The position numbers and the translations under genes were made by a program. This document shows, piece by piece, positions 1 to 32,600 of a DNA stretch of 64,000 bases (within the stretch, counting starts at the first letter, position 1; the number at the start of each line of letters is the position of its first letter). The notes under the pieces are model-generated. The model saw only the letters and a program-made list of their open reading frames with translations, was not told where the DNA came from and made no database searches. The DNA comes from Doris montereyensis (taxonomy: Eukaryota; Mollusca; Gastropoda; Nudibranchia; Dorididae): the NCBI GenBank assembly GCA_037039925.1, contig JAXRKP010000246.1, positions 45,001 through 109,000 on the forward strand, given 5' to 3'.

Positions 1-159
1 AATCTAACTCACAAGTCATTAATAACGTCTGTGTGGCTGGAATTATAATTAATCACTCGCTGTAACTTATGTAACTAGGCCTATATTAAATAAACTAGGT
101 CTACATATGACATCTACACAAAACGTTTTTCTTAGACAAAATAACTACGCAGGTATTTT

Positions 160-319
160 GTTTTTCTTCCGACATCACATTGTGTGATGCCGGAGGTAGT
201 ACTTAGATCTAGATTCTAGATATTTCTCGTTTGTTGTTTGACGAAGGGTTATACCCGAAACGTCACGTGTTTGTTCTGTCTTTATTAGTGGAGTTGTCAC
301 TTATTGTCATATTTCGCCT
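160..319 (+). repeat. Dispersed repeat copy 1 with hammerhead-like core
   Basis: The segment from GTTTTTCTTC to CATATTTCGCCT recurs at 5381-5527 (minus) and 36713-36823 (plus). Its centre reads TGACGA, then a GGG-TTATA-CCC hairpin, then GAAACGTC, which resembles the core of type I hammerhead ribozymes of Penelope-like retroelements. Here the first core base is T rather than C (TTGACGA), so activity is doubtful. Family assignment is inferred from the motif only. Confidence 0.6.
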
Positions 320-1162
320 ACGCAAGTATATTATGTACCTTGATTCAACAAGCCTATTACATATTCGATACTGCATTTTTGCTGATACAGGAGTTGCATT
401 TCGCGGGTCGACCTCTCGAACAACTTTCATTTCTAGTTTCTAGAAGAGGTGCATGGGAGGATCACCAAACAAAGCACAGTAAAGATCAACGAGGAGGGTG
501 TGATTGAAATATATTTTACGTTTAGGTGGCTTTATGACTGGTTAATGTAAAATATGAACACGACGGTAGCTGATGCAAAGCCAGTTGTATGAAAGGTTTC
601 ATTCTGAATGTTTTGAATTATGATCTTCGAGTGGTTTATTTTAGATTAGAAATATAATATTAGACGTCTAGATTTTAGATCTAGAAATCTAGATCAGATG
701 AGGAGAGGTGCATTGTGATTGTCACTCACTGTGATTGTCTAGTGTAGACGGGGCCCAGGGTCCTATGTACGATGTACTAATAATACTTATATAGACCTAT
801 ATTGTATTTTTAATTGAATTCTTATTCATATTGTCCTCATAGATCTGAGGTATTATTAGTTAATTTTGAACTTTAGTCTTTAGAAGTGACTGTGACATAG
901 TGATCTAGATTCTAGATCTAGAACTAGATTTCAAACACCAGGGGTTCTCAATCAAGTTTGCCTTCATGCTGGGTACACAGCCCAGCTCCATTTCTATAGA
1001 AATTTAAAATATGGGAGTGATTATTCGGACCGGCCTGTGCCCAATAGACAAAAATGTGACTCTCCATTTGGAGCCTGCGAGACGAGAACGCGCGCTGCAT
1101 TTGGCGCGAGCCACCCACACACATCCCCTCACACCTCTGATCGAGACGCTCTACCCGGTTCC

Positions 1163-1540
1163 CATGATTTACAATGCTCTATCTACATTAACTGGAGTTT
1201 TAACTTTAAGTATGTACCTCGCTGATCTCCACCCCAGCGATCTTAATAATGCAAGTTTTGCTTTGTTGCGATTTCATTTGTGTCTTTGTGGCACCCTTCT
1301 CACTCTCATCCGTTCTCAATTCCACTTCACTAGCGAGACGCATAGATCCTTTCCGATTGGGACTCCTTGTTCTCTTTATCGCCGCTACATGATTTGCAAT
1401 GCTCTATCTACATTAAATGAATTCTTTTAACTTTAACTATGTATTGGTGTCTCTTCATTTAAATAAGCAAGTTTTGTTTTGTTGCATGCATTTTGTGAAT
1501 TTGTGTGTGTGTCTTTGTGGCTCTCTTTCTCTCTCTCTCT
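1163..1540. repeat. Two-copy tandem duplication, about 225-bp period
   Basis: The block CATGATTTACAATGCTCTAT, then ATTAA, TTTTAACTTTAA, TATGTA, GCAAGTTTTG and GTGTCTTTGTGG recurs in the same order from about 1387. The second copy runs into the CT array. Confidence 0.6.
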
Positions 1541-1599
1541 TTCTCCTTTTTCCTCCTCCTTCTCTCTTTCTCTCTTTCTCTTTCTCCTCCTTGTTCTCT

Positions 1600-1666
<67 letters not shown>
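1520..1666. repeat. (CT)n microsatellite
   Basis: Polypyrimidine tract; from about 1603 to 1665 it is pure alternating CT. Open frames across it are compositional artefacts. Confidence 0.95.
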
Positions 1667-1668
<2 letters not shown>

Positions 1669-3595
1669 ATATTTTTCCTCCTCTTTCTCTTGCTCGCTCT
1701 GTCCTATTCCTAACGATATTTTCTTTTTCCTCCCTCTCCTCTCTCCATCCTTGAAAAGAAGAATGTGCAAGAGATCGGGAAATACGAGATAGTAGATGTG
1801 TAAGAGTGCATAATACTATAAAGATATTATTATGATTGCTGAGACTGATCCAAAGAGAATGTACAAACAAAACACAACACAGGCTACAGGGTGATAAATC
1901 TCAAACCCAACCCAACTTACAAATAATGAATTAGAAGCGGGATGGCATGTGGATCTAATTGTAGTAGACTACAACTAGATCTACATGATGTCAAGAAAAT
2001 AAACTGACATTGATTAGTTATTCGCTCGACCTTTGGCCTTTGACTTGACCTGTCTTGGCCTCGTTACGATTGGTGGCCGCTATTTGCAAGGGTGTAGTCT
2101 ATCGGTTCAATCAGTGATCAAAATGTGTCGAAATTCAATCAAAATGGTATCAAATATAGGGTTTACACCCATTATAATCTGAAACTGACTGTATCAATTG
2201 ATATGTGTAGACAAAAGTCAATAATATGCATGAATGCAAAGATCTAAACAGTAAGGAAAATAGGGTCCAAATAACCAAAAGTGTATTTGGACCCTGGGTC
2301 CGGAGGAACGAACGAAGGCTGAGAAAGTAGACCGGGTCCGAATAACCATTTTTGTCTATTGGGCACCCGGGTCCGAATAATCACAGCCTTAAAATATAGG
2401 GATTGACTCCGTAGTTGGGGTACCACCTAAGGGACATAATAAAGAGGGTTTATTTTGAAGGGGTCAGATAAAAGTTAGGGCATGGTTTTTGTGGGGGATG
2501 AAGAAAGAAAGTAAAATAAAGAGTTGGGGTCTAGTGGAAGGAGCTTTTTTGAATGTGGGTCAATCATGGATCATGTGACAACGGATGTCTGGGACTGAGG
2601 ACTGTATGTTGTATGTAACGACAACGGCCAGAACACGCGCAGTTCAATGAGTGAGTAAGACAAGTGACGATAGACTTGACTGATTGATGAGCTCACATAC
2701 AGTATTATGATACGTGACAATGACAAGGGACCGGACCAAGACTTTATTGTAAATTGGACTGAGACTAAAATAAACCATCATCCAGTTTGAGGTGGCATTG
2801 GACTATGGAGACATGTTTTTACCCGAGAAATATGGTTGTCTGGCTTATATAGTCTATATGAGCATTTTTTTGTAAATGTTTTGAGTCCATGTCACCTAAT
2901 TTGCATAAAAAGAGCGCAGTTTGTGCATATTGATTGATAGACGTTGTGTAAGTGACAATAAATTGTTTGAAAAGTTTGTATCTATGTGTGGTACAATATA
3001 CTTAATAAATTACCAATAAAAAAGATAATACCAATGGCTGAAATGTTAAAATGTAATAAATTACACAATAGGAAAGTTGTTTTATTCTTTCCCTTTGATA
3101 TTTATTGATGTCTATCACATGTGCAGGTTATTTTAAAAGTAACAAGTATTATAAAAATTGTAATGGATAATGCGAGTAAAACGAAAAAGAAGTGTACAAA
3201 AGGGCGAAGTGGGTATCATTTTGTTTGTCTGCGTTTAGTAGTGCTGTTGGATCTCCTGTGGCAAAGAGGGCACGTGTCAACGGACAAAAGTTTGTGAATT
3301 TCACGAATTTAAATCGTGGGACTGACAACTTGGATCCAACAATTGCATTTTGCCAACTGCACGGGTTGTGTCCAAACTGTGCGTGAGAATTAACGAGCGA
3401 GACGAAAGAGAAGACACAATCTACACGCTGGGGCTGCCAGTGTCAACAATGACCATATTTTATTATTATTATGTTCAAGATTTTTTACCGGCTGACTTAT
3501 ACCTGAAATTGTTCATGTATCCTGATTTTTTTCCCCAGGATCCGGATTTTACATCCAGATCCTGATTTTTAAAAATTAGAGTGGCAGGTCTGCAT

Positions 3596-3990
3596 TTATC
3601 AACCACCCCTTAACCTGATACATTAGCTCCCCCCTAACCCCCCCCCCATCCGAGACAAGCATAGGTCGCCGGGGAAACCCATAGCAGTAGTTTTGTTGCT
3701 AGGGGTGAACATGTGTGTTTTGTTGTTAACCATCTATCAACCATCCATTAACCTGACACATAAGCTCCCCTAAACGACCCCCGCCCCCATCCGAGACAAG
3801 CATGGTCGCCGAGGAAACCCATAGCAATAGTTTTGTTGTTAGGGTGAACATATATATATATATATATGTGTTTATTGTTAACCATCTATCAACTATCCCT
3901 TACTTTGCTCCCTTAACCTGACACATAAGCTCCCCTGAACAACCCCGCTACCTCCGCCCCAACCGCTCCCCCATAGCAAGAGCTTTGTAA
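3596..3990. repeat. Imperfect tandem repeat, about three copies
   Basis: Units share AACCTGACACATAAGCTCCC, CCATCCGAGACAAGCAT, GAAACCCATAGCA and TTGTTAACCATCTATCAAC in the same order. The second unit carries an internal (AT)n expansion at about 3850-3868. No coding content. Confidence 0.75.
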
Positions 3991-4776
3991 CTGGGCATTC
4001 CCGTAGAGTTTAAGTTTAAGCAGGGGAAAATCCTAAATTTTATGTTGCCGACAGTGAAACCAGTGAGAAAGAAAGAAGATGGTCGCTGTGTGCAGGCTGT
4101 AGGCTCGACTCTGTATTTCTCTGTAGATTATTGTGTCTGTATAAAAAAAATTGGCATTGAAATATATGCTAGAATAATATGAAAAGATGGTTTGATAAGT
4201 ATTACTTTATAGTGAATTAATGTTTCCAGAGGGGGAAAAACCGGTAGCCCGATCATGGAAGTCCTATCAAATATAGAGCCAAATCTAAATATATAGCCCA
4301 TCAAATATAATGTTTCGAAAATTGATCAGCTTGGAATAGAATAGATGGGAATAAAATGGAATCTAATCTAGATTCTAGATCTGTTATACCTGTTAATATT
4401 AACGTCTTATGTTTTATTTCCAAATTTATGTTTTTGTTTTATCTTTTAGTTGTCATATGTCCTATTGATGTATTCATCACTTTATGAATTATGCACCCAT
4501 GTTTACCATTATTTATTAATTATTTTATTTTAATATATTTATATATATATATATATGTGTGATTTTTTTTTTTCATCCTTTGAGAAGAAAGCCTTTCAAA
4601 TTTCATCCTGTCTCAGTTTGGTTATTATAATGGACTAAGGAGAAGATGTCAAAAACAAAGAAAGCACTTCAATGTAAACTATGATCTGTTTGGAAAGATT
4701 TTTTTCTTTCAAAAACCCACTTATAACTAATGAGTAACGTAACTTTATAGGTCTATTAATTTCTTTCTATTTCCAG

Positions 4777-4836
4777 ATGGATTGTTTTCATGCTTAATAA
4801 GACACAGAAGTTGATCATTGACGGACACGCTTCATC
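4777..4836 (+). other. MLH1: Putative MLH1 5' UTR segment
   Basis: A pyrimidine-rich tract ending TTTCCAG at 4776 looks like a splice acceptor, so this stretch may be the start of an exon carrying the UTR. It contains a short upstream reading frame (ATG at 4777, ended by TAA after six codons). This is inferred from sequence; no transcript evidence. Confidence 0.4.
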
Positions 4837-26255
<21,419 letters not shown>

Positions 26256-26694
26256 AGAAATTAAGTGAAATTAAAAATCTTTTAAAAAAAAAAACTTTAA
26301 CTGAACTTTATGGGCGTCTTCTTTATGTTTGTTATGTTGTGAGTGCGAGTCTTGAAGTATGATGTACATTTGACATAGTGTGTTTCACATAAACACTGGC
26401 TGAAATCCAAGTTTGATTCTCAGTAAGGGCAGATTTTTTTATGGGCCTCCTGGGGATTCCCTGCAGTAGATAGATACCTAGGCCTGTTGGCATGGAAAGC
26501 AATGGCAAAATACCACATAATGCCATATGCCTAGAAAGATCTGGACTCTATTTTAGATATCCTACAGGATTATGGGACTTGGATTACTTTTTTTTATTAT
26601 AACATTTTAATTCGCACAGGTTGTCTTATTACATGACTTGATACAACTTTTGGGGACTTAAAAGGTAGGAATAGAATGAAGCAGAAAACACTTG

Positions 26695-26945
26695 TTCTGA
26701 TTTAACCTACTTCGACAACTAAGGTGATCTCTGGATTTTTTTTTAAATTAAGGAGTCTGCCTCATCACTAGGTCCAGGTAAGTTGATTTGACATCTAGTC
26801 CCATCAGAGACTGATGACAGTTCATAACAATCTGTGCATGTTAAAAATCCGATGGCTAAATACAGGGCAGTCCAAGCAAAAACAATTTTAATCCTACCAA
26901 AAACCCAGATACCTTAGTTATGTCGATGTGAGTTAAATCAAATCA
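26695..26945 (+). mobile_element. SINE-A family copy, composite
   Basis: The left end looks like an inverted SINE-A tail (GACAACTAAGGTGATCTCTGG), then plus-oriented body (ATCTAGTCCCATCAGAGACT, CAGGGCAGTCC, AATCCTACCAAAAACCC). Two partial copies in opposite orientation is the simplest reading. Confidence 0.6.
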
Positions 26946-27082
26946 AATAAAAAAACTTATGGTTTCAGGAAAAATCCGTCTTGTGCAATGTTGCTAGTCT
27001 CAAGGTGCATCAGTTTGCTAGATTGATAGAATTAAAAAGCTTCTTCAAGGCTTCACTTTGAGACTGATAAAGCTGGAGGAGG

Positions 27083-27240
27083 ATTTGTTTGTTTCGTTGA
27101 AATGTACCCCATCCACCATATGTGGGAATCTCAGGGTGAATGAATCATGGAGAGCAACCAGCAAGATAAAAGATAAGTGTAGGAAAAGAAGTAGGACCTA
27201 CCAGGAGCTCTACTGACCACCCACTGCAGTGTGGAGAAAT
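27083..27240 (-). mobile_element. SINE-B family copy
   Basis: GTTTCGTTGAAATGTACCCC, ATCCACCATATGTGGGAATC, CAGCAAGATAAAAGATAAGT, AGTAGGACCTACCAGGAGC. Confidence 0.7.
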
Positions 27241-28163
27241 CTCAGGTGTAATTAAGAGTTTGAACCTTTGACTCCACAACCAGCTGGTTACCAATAGACC
27301 ACCAAGTCAATGTCACCTACTCATCATCTTATCAGTACTAGTATCAGCACCAGGCTGAGTTAGCCATCTAACATTTTGGAGACTGAAAATCCAAACTTTA
27401 CTTTCCAGTGGCTGAACAATAAGGTCATACGACAAAGCATAAACTGTGATGCTTTACATTTCATGAGACTAGGTAAGACCCATTATACTTTATATTATAT
27501 AATCTCTTTTAACTAATCCCTTTTATTTAAAGGTAAGTAAAAGAAATGTTGGGGATGAAACTTTTCCGGTTTTTGTCGGATTTTGAGTTTTTCACTTGGA
27601 GAATTGTTTCTGATTTTTTCCGTTCAACACCCCCCCGAGAATTTTTACACCGGACGTAAAATTACCAACGCACCAAATCAGAATAATCAGATGCTTATAG
27701 AAACACCATGACACTATATAAGTACAAGTAATATAAACACAAGTATAAATCAAATTTAATCACCAGCAAGTGCAAGTCAATTTTCTGCATAAATTTATTT
27801 TACTAGAACAAGAACATATATAGTAGAAAGCAATGAGCAACAATTTACATGAATCGGAGCAACAATTTAATCAACAGCTAAAAATAAATATCTATTAATC
27901 ACATGAATAATAAAAGGCCAACATTTCTTTTTCTTGTAAAGAAGATTTTAAATTTTTTTTTAATTCACTTCAGAAAATGAAATATAATTCTGCAATTTTG
28001 AGAAGATTTCTTCAGAATCATTTTTATTCACCCTTTACCGCCATCAAACTAACACATGAAATTAATTGCAGTCATAAATGTATCAATTAAACAATATTTA
28101 ATATTAATCCCGACTTGCTGCCGTAAACATAAAGCTTTCGCCTAATTTCCATGAAAACGAAAT

Positions 28164-28257
28164 TTAGGATGGCTTGAAGTTGTCTTTCTCTTGTCTTAAG
28201 GCGCCCATGACTTTGATTGGATCTGTCACGCCAGAATGTTTTTGTACAGAGGGTGCA
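28164..28257 (-). CDS. HAGH: HAGH coding exon 9 and stop
   Basis: Acceptor TTTGTTTCAG; encodes [20 protein letters not shown] and [10 protein letters not shown] then TAA. An overlapping longer frame on the same strand is not used. Confidence 0.95.
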
Positions 28258-29519
28258 CTGAAACAAAACATCATCAATTCCATGAAAGATAAACATTGAG
28301 ACTTAAAACATGGGGGAAAAATTCACCTTACCCTTTCATTACTTACAACTTATACGAGAATTCTCAGAGAATTGTAAAATCGTCCCTATTTCCCGGGGAT
28401 CTCGGGATTTTGGTTTTACCTCAGCAGTTTCAGGCACCTAAGCCCTTCTGTGCGTGGTAAAATGCAGAATAAAACTAACAAATAGCCACAACACCAGTTG
28501 ATCAAAACAAATATGGCAATTATCAGAGATGTCTCTCACGCTCACAGTCAATCTTCCTTGGACGGTAGATGGATAAGACACGTAATCAAGAAGGCATGGT
28601 GAATCGTTAAATCTCCTCGCGTGTCTACTCTTATGATTGGCGGGTTAGGTGCGCAATAAAAGACTGACAGTGTACAAGTCTACTTTCTAAGCGCCGCCCC
28701 ATGTCAACTTCTATCCTTCCTTCTTTCACCTATCCCTGCTAGTACTAGTAGGTCCTACTGTATTGTTAGGTGCACGAGCAAGGACTAGCTCAATGCCTGC
28801 TTTAACACCCTTGTAATGGATATCTGGTGCATCTGGCTTATGGTCGTCTTCAACTGGCACTTGCGATATCGTGTACATAGTATGTAGTTATGTTTATGTG
28901 AGTGTAGTAATGTATATGTGAGTGTAGAACTGATGCAGGTGTCACGGAAACAAAATTTGATAAAAATAAGTGTTAAAATAAATAAATATGGGGGAAATGT
29001 GATGATAACCAATGCAAGTACACGAAAAATTGTCCTGTTTAGCCGGGACCTTTCCCGTTTAGAGAGGTAAAATATATATATAGAAGTAATTCTGTTTCCC
29101 GAGATTTTGTCATTCTTGAAACAAAATTTGGATAAAAATAAGTGTTAAAATAAATAAATATGGGGGAAATGTGATGATAACCAATGCAAGAATCATGGAA
29201 AAATTGTCCTGTTTAGCCGGGGACCTTTCCCGTTTAGAGAGGTAAAATATATATATAGAAGTAATTCTGTTTAAAGATTTCCTCCCGATTCTTAATTCTC
29301 AGGATTCCGGTAAAAGAGGTTCCACTGTATTTATAAATTAAATACTTTAAAAAATGTGAAACTATATTTAGAGATAGAATCACGGAAAAACTTTTGACAC
29401 ATACAAGAAAAATAAAGGGTTTATGTAATGAATTAAAGATTTTTTCGCCTTTTCAGAATGCTATATCTCAATAAGTAAGGCTTGTGCGACATCCGAACCC
29501 TGCTCCCACATATATATAC

Positions 29520-29608
<89 letters not shown>

Positions 29609-32600
29609 GGAGGGAGGGAGAGAGAGAGAACTCCAAAACAAATGCACTCTCCTTTTTATAGACAATTTTGGTTTTAATCTAAATATGTTTGTTTTTGTTC
29701 CTTGTAAGGGATCAGGAGGTGGAAATTGAAAAAGATGTGAAAAATATGTCAAACTATATTTAGATGGATCGGGGGGGTGGAAATTGTTTCTTTGGTCTCA
29801 GATCACATATATAGGATGTGGTTCAGGAAATTATTCCACTATATATGTAGCCTTTTATTACTATTGCCCGTATATTTGAATACTACTTACTTGACTCGCA
29901 TGAATGGATTAATTTGTAACTCTTCTGCAATTGTCGATGGAATTGTTGGCTCCTTTTTGTCTCTTTGTTTCTAGGAAGATCAAGATCAATAAACATGAAT
30001 TGTGACTATAAAAGAATGAAACAGCAGCCTTAAATGTCTGTAAAAGTGAAAAAAACATTTAATAACAACAAACAATAAAAGGATAACATTTTTAAAAAAA
30101 GAATGATGGAAATAGATGAATGAATGGAACTGCCATTGTTTATGGTAATGGCCTCGTTCAAAATGCAACAAATCATTTTTATATAACAAAAACTTCTGTC
30201 CGCTACTGTAAGATTATGGAACCTTTGGATCTCATCTCACTTTAAAATACATGTAGTTTATAATAGTTTATAGTATCAAATGTGAAATGTTTGAGAAAAA
30301 AGATTTGAAATCATCTTTTTCCACTGCACATATATTGTCTTCTCTAGACAGAAAAAAAAAGGTTTTGAATTTTCTCTTATATGTTTTGACATTGATATAC
30401 TAAGCTTTCTTACAACACCATTTCTTCATATTCATCATCATAAAGCAATGACAGTAGAATGCTTGACAAAAGTTGTCCCAAATCATAGAAACAGGAGCTA
30501 AGTTTCATCATACGTGTCAACTTTTCATATCCAATAGCAAAATTATATAACAAAATGAACCACAAATCAGGGAGGCGTAATCAATAAACCAGAAAATGCT
30601 CTGCTTGGAAATAATATCTTAAATAACTTACCTTTGCCAAGGCTAATCTTGCAGCAGTATTTGCATTGTCGGGTTCAACATGGCTGGCAAATTTCAAGTT
30701 ACTGACTGTATACTCATGACCACAATAGACTTTCTGTAATGAGATTAACAAATACACCTGTCAAAGGATTCAATCACCCACTTGAGGAGTGGAACAAATA
30801 CATTATATATTATAAAAGGAAAAGTTATGATGAAATGAGCAAAACTCTAGCTTCAAGCATTGTTCTACAGATATTCCTGCATCCCTGATATCATGTTATT
30901 GTACACAAAGCTCATGCGTTAATTACAATAATTTGTTTTATGTTAAATCATTGCTACCCAGTCTCTAGGAATATGCCTCAGACCAGCTTAACCATACTGG
31001 TAAAGGGAGGAAGGGGCAACACAGCACAATAGTTTTTGTTTGTTTATTTCATTGAAATTTACTCCGTCCACCTTTGTGGTGATCTCAAGGTGAATTAAGA
31101 GGAAACAGCAAGATGAAAGATAAGTGAAAGATTTGCTTTAATTTTATCCACATTCACAACTAAGGTGATCTCAGGGGTTTTGGTAGGATTTTTAATTTTG
31201 CCTGGACTGCCCTGTAAACAACCAAGGGATCTTGAACGTGCCCAAAGTGTTGTGATCTGCACACGGGACCTCCTTTCTATTGTCCATCTCTGATGGGACT
31301 AGGTGCCAATCAACCTACCTGAACCAAAAAGGTAGATTTTTATTGAAAAAAAACTCGAGAAATTTTTTCAACCGTTCACAGGGAACGAACCCATTCCCTT
31401 TCAGTTGACAGGCCGACGTCTTGCCTCTGGACTACCGAATTCCTGAAGTGAAAGAAGTAAAAGGAAGAAGTAGGACCTTTCAAGCAACGCTGCCCGCAGC
31501 ACTAACAGGAAAGTTAATATTTACAAACAGAAGCATAAGCATTCTGGTAATTAGACAAGTATGAAAATGTGTTTGATGTAGCAGTTTCTAGATTCCTTAC
31601 AGAGATTTATGAATAGAGACGCAATGACATTGACAACAGCTCAGTATGATTTTAGTTCAGATTTTTGACAAACATCTCAGAAGAATACAGAGAAGCTCAA
31701 GACAGGAGAAACAAAAACAATTTAATGCCAAATTATTTTGAAACACACTGGATAGAGTACCCACCAAAACATACTTTAAAAAAAATTGTCTCATAGTCAT
31801 AGAAATGAGATATGTAACTAACTTCATTAATTCATTGCAGTTAGAGCTGACGACATTCAATGATCATGGAGACTCACAGTTTCAGAAGGCAACTTGCTAA
31901 GAATTTCAATCAAGGCTTTGTGCATTTGATCAGCAGTTCCTTCAAAAAATTTTCCACAGCCAGCAAGGAACAGAGTGTCACCTTTGGTGGAAAAAAGGTT
32001 CTTTCAATAATATATCATATAAACAATTCTCAAAATACATGTATGATCTCAACTTATATGGTCCACCATAACATCTCTAAAAGCTTTTCAGACTTGACAC
32101 AAAATATCCGCAAATCACTAACATGAATACAATAATCTAATGCACTGTCAAGTGTCTGTTTACTGCATGCAAAGTATCTGAAAGATATAGAGATGAAGAT
32201 TACAAAATTTGAAATTCAAATTATATTCAAGTACAATTTTAGAATATCTTTACAATCACTTTCACTTAACTTGCCTGCTCTTTCATTTACACATTAATTT
32301 CTCTTTCCATTCTTTATATTTATTTATTTGAGTATGGTAATAGCCAAGCCATTAAACTATCAAATAAGGAAAGGTAGGAAAAGGATAACGGAAATTCTCC
32401 CTTACATTGTCACAAAGCTATCTGTGATTTGTCTGCGGCGATTATCAAAACAAAAGTTCATTGACAGTAAAGTTTAAAAAATGAATGGTTGCTTGTCTCA
32501 AATTATAACTTTATCTTCGTGATGAATGATTTTCCCAACGTCCAGAAATTCTAAGATGGGTAATGAAGAATCACATTTTTCTCCACATTACTTTCTGAAA

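Larger units (their letters stand above)
1016..2386. mobile_element. Element with about 40-bp inverted termini
   Basis: The left end GTGATTATTCGGACC followed by TGCCCAATAGACAAAAAT is repeated inverted at 2346-2386. The flanks share the string TTAAAATATRGGGA in direct orientation outside the ends. The interior has a tandem duplication (about 1163-1300 and 1387-1540) and a (CT)n tract, and no transposase. It looks like a foldback or MITE-type DNA element; superfamily unknown. Confidence 0.5.
1..4776. other. 5' intergenic region upstream of MLH1, repeat-rich
   Basis: I recognise no conserved gene here. It holds a dispersed repeat with a hammerhead-like core (160-319), an inverted-terminus element (1016-2386), a (CT)n array (1520-1666), a three-copy tandem repeat (3596-3990) and many short TCTAGATC palindromic clusters (about 200-225, 660-700, 903-925, 4366-4382). 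A weak open frame at about 3161-3386 matches no family I know. The MLH1 promoter presumably lies in this region, but no core promoter element can be assigned from sequence alone. Confidence 0.6.
26256..28163. other. Convergent intergenic gap between MLH1 and HAGH
   Basis: Both 3' ends face each other. ATTAAA-type signals lie just after the MLH1 stop (about 26268-26275). The gap holds SINE-A (26695-26945) and SINE-B (27083-27240) sequence and a tRNA-headed fragment near 27240-27370; no further gene is visible. Confidence 0.6.

Noticed and set aside
3161..3386. Open frame near 3192-3386 with AFCQLHGLCPNCA
   Set aside because: No known family, no second exon and no repeat partner in the window; could be chance or a transposon relic, so it is mentioned only in the intergenic note.
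28087..28296. 69-codon minus-strand frame with a [13 protein letters not shown] string, at first sight a zinc finger
   Set aside because: The adjacent frame encodes the last HAGH exon ([20 protein letters not shown]), which fits the phase of the previous exon.
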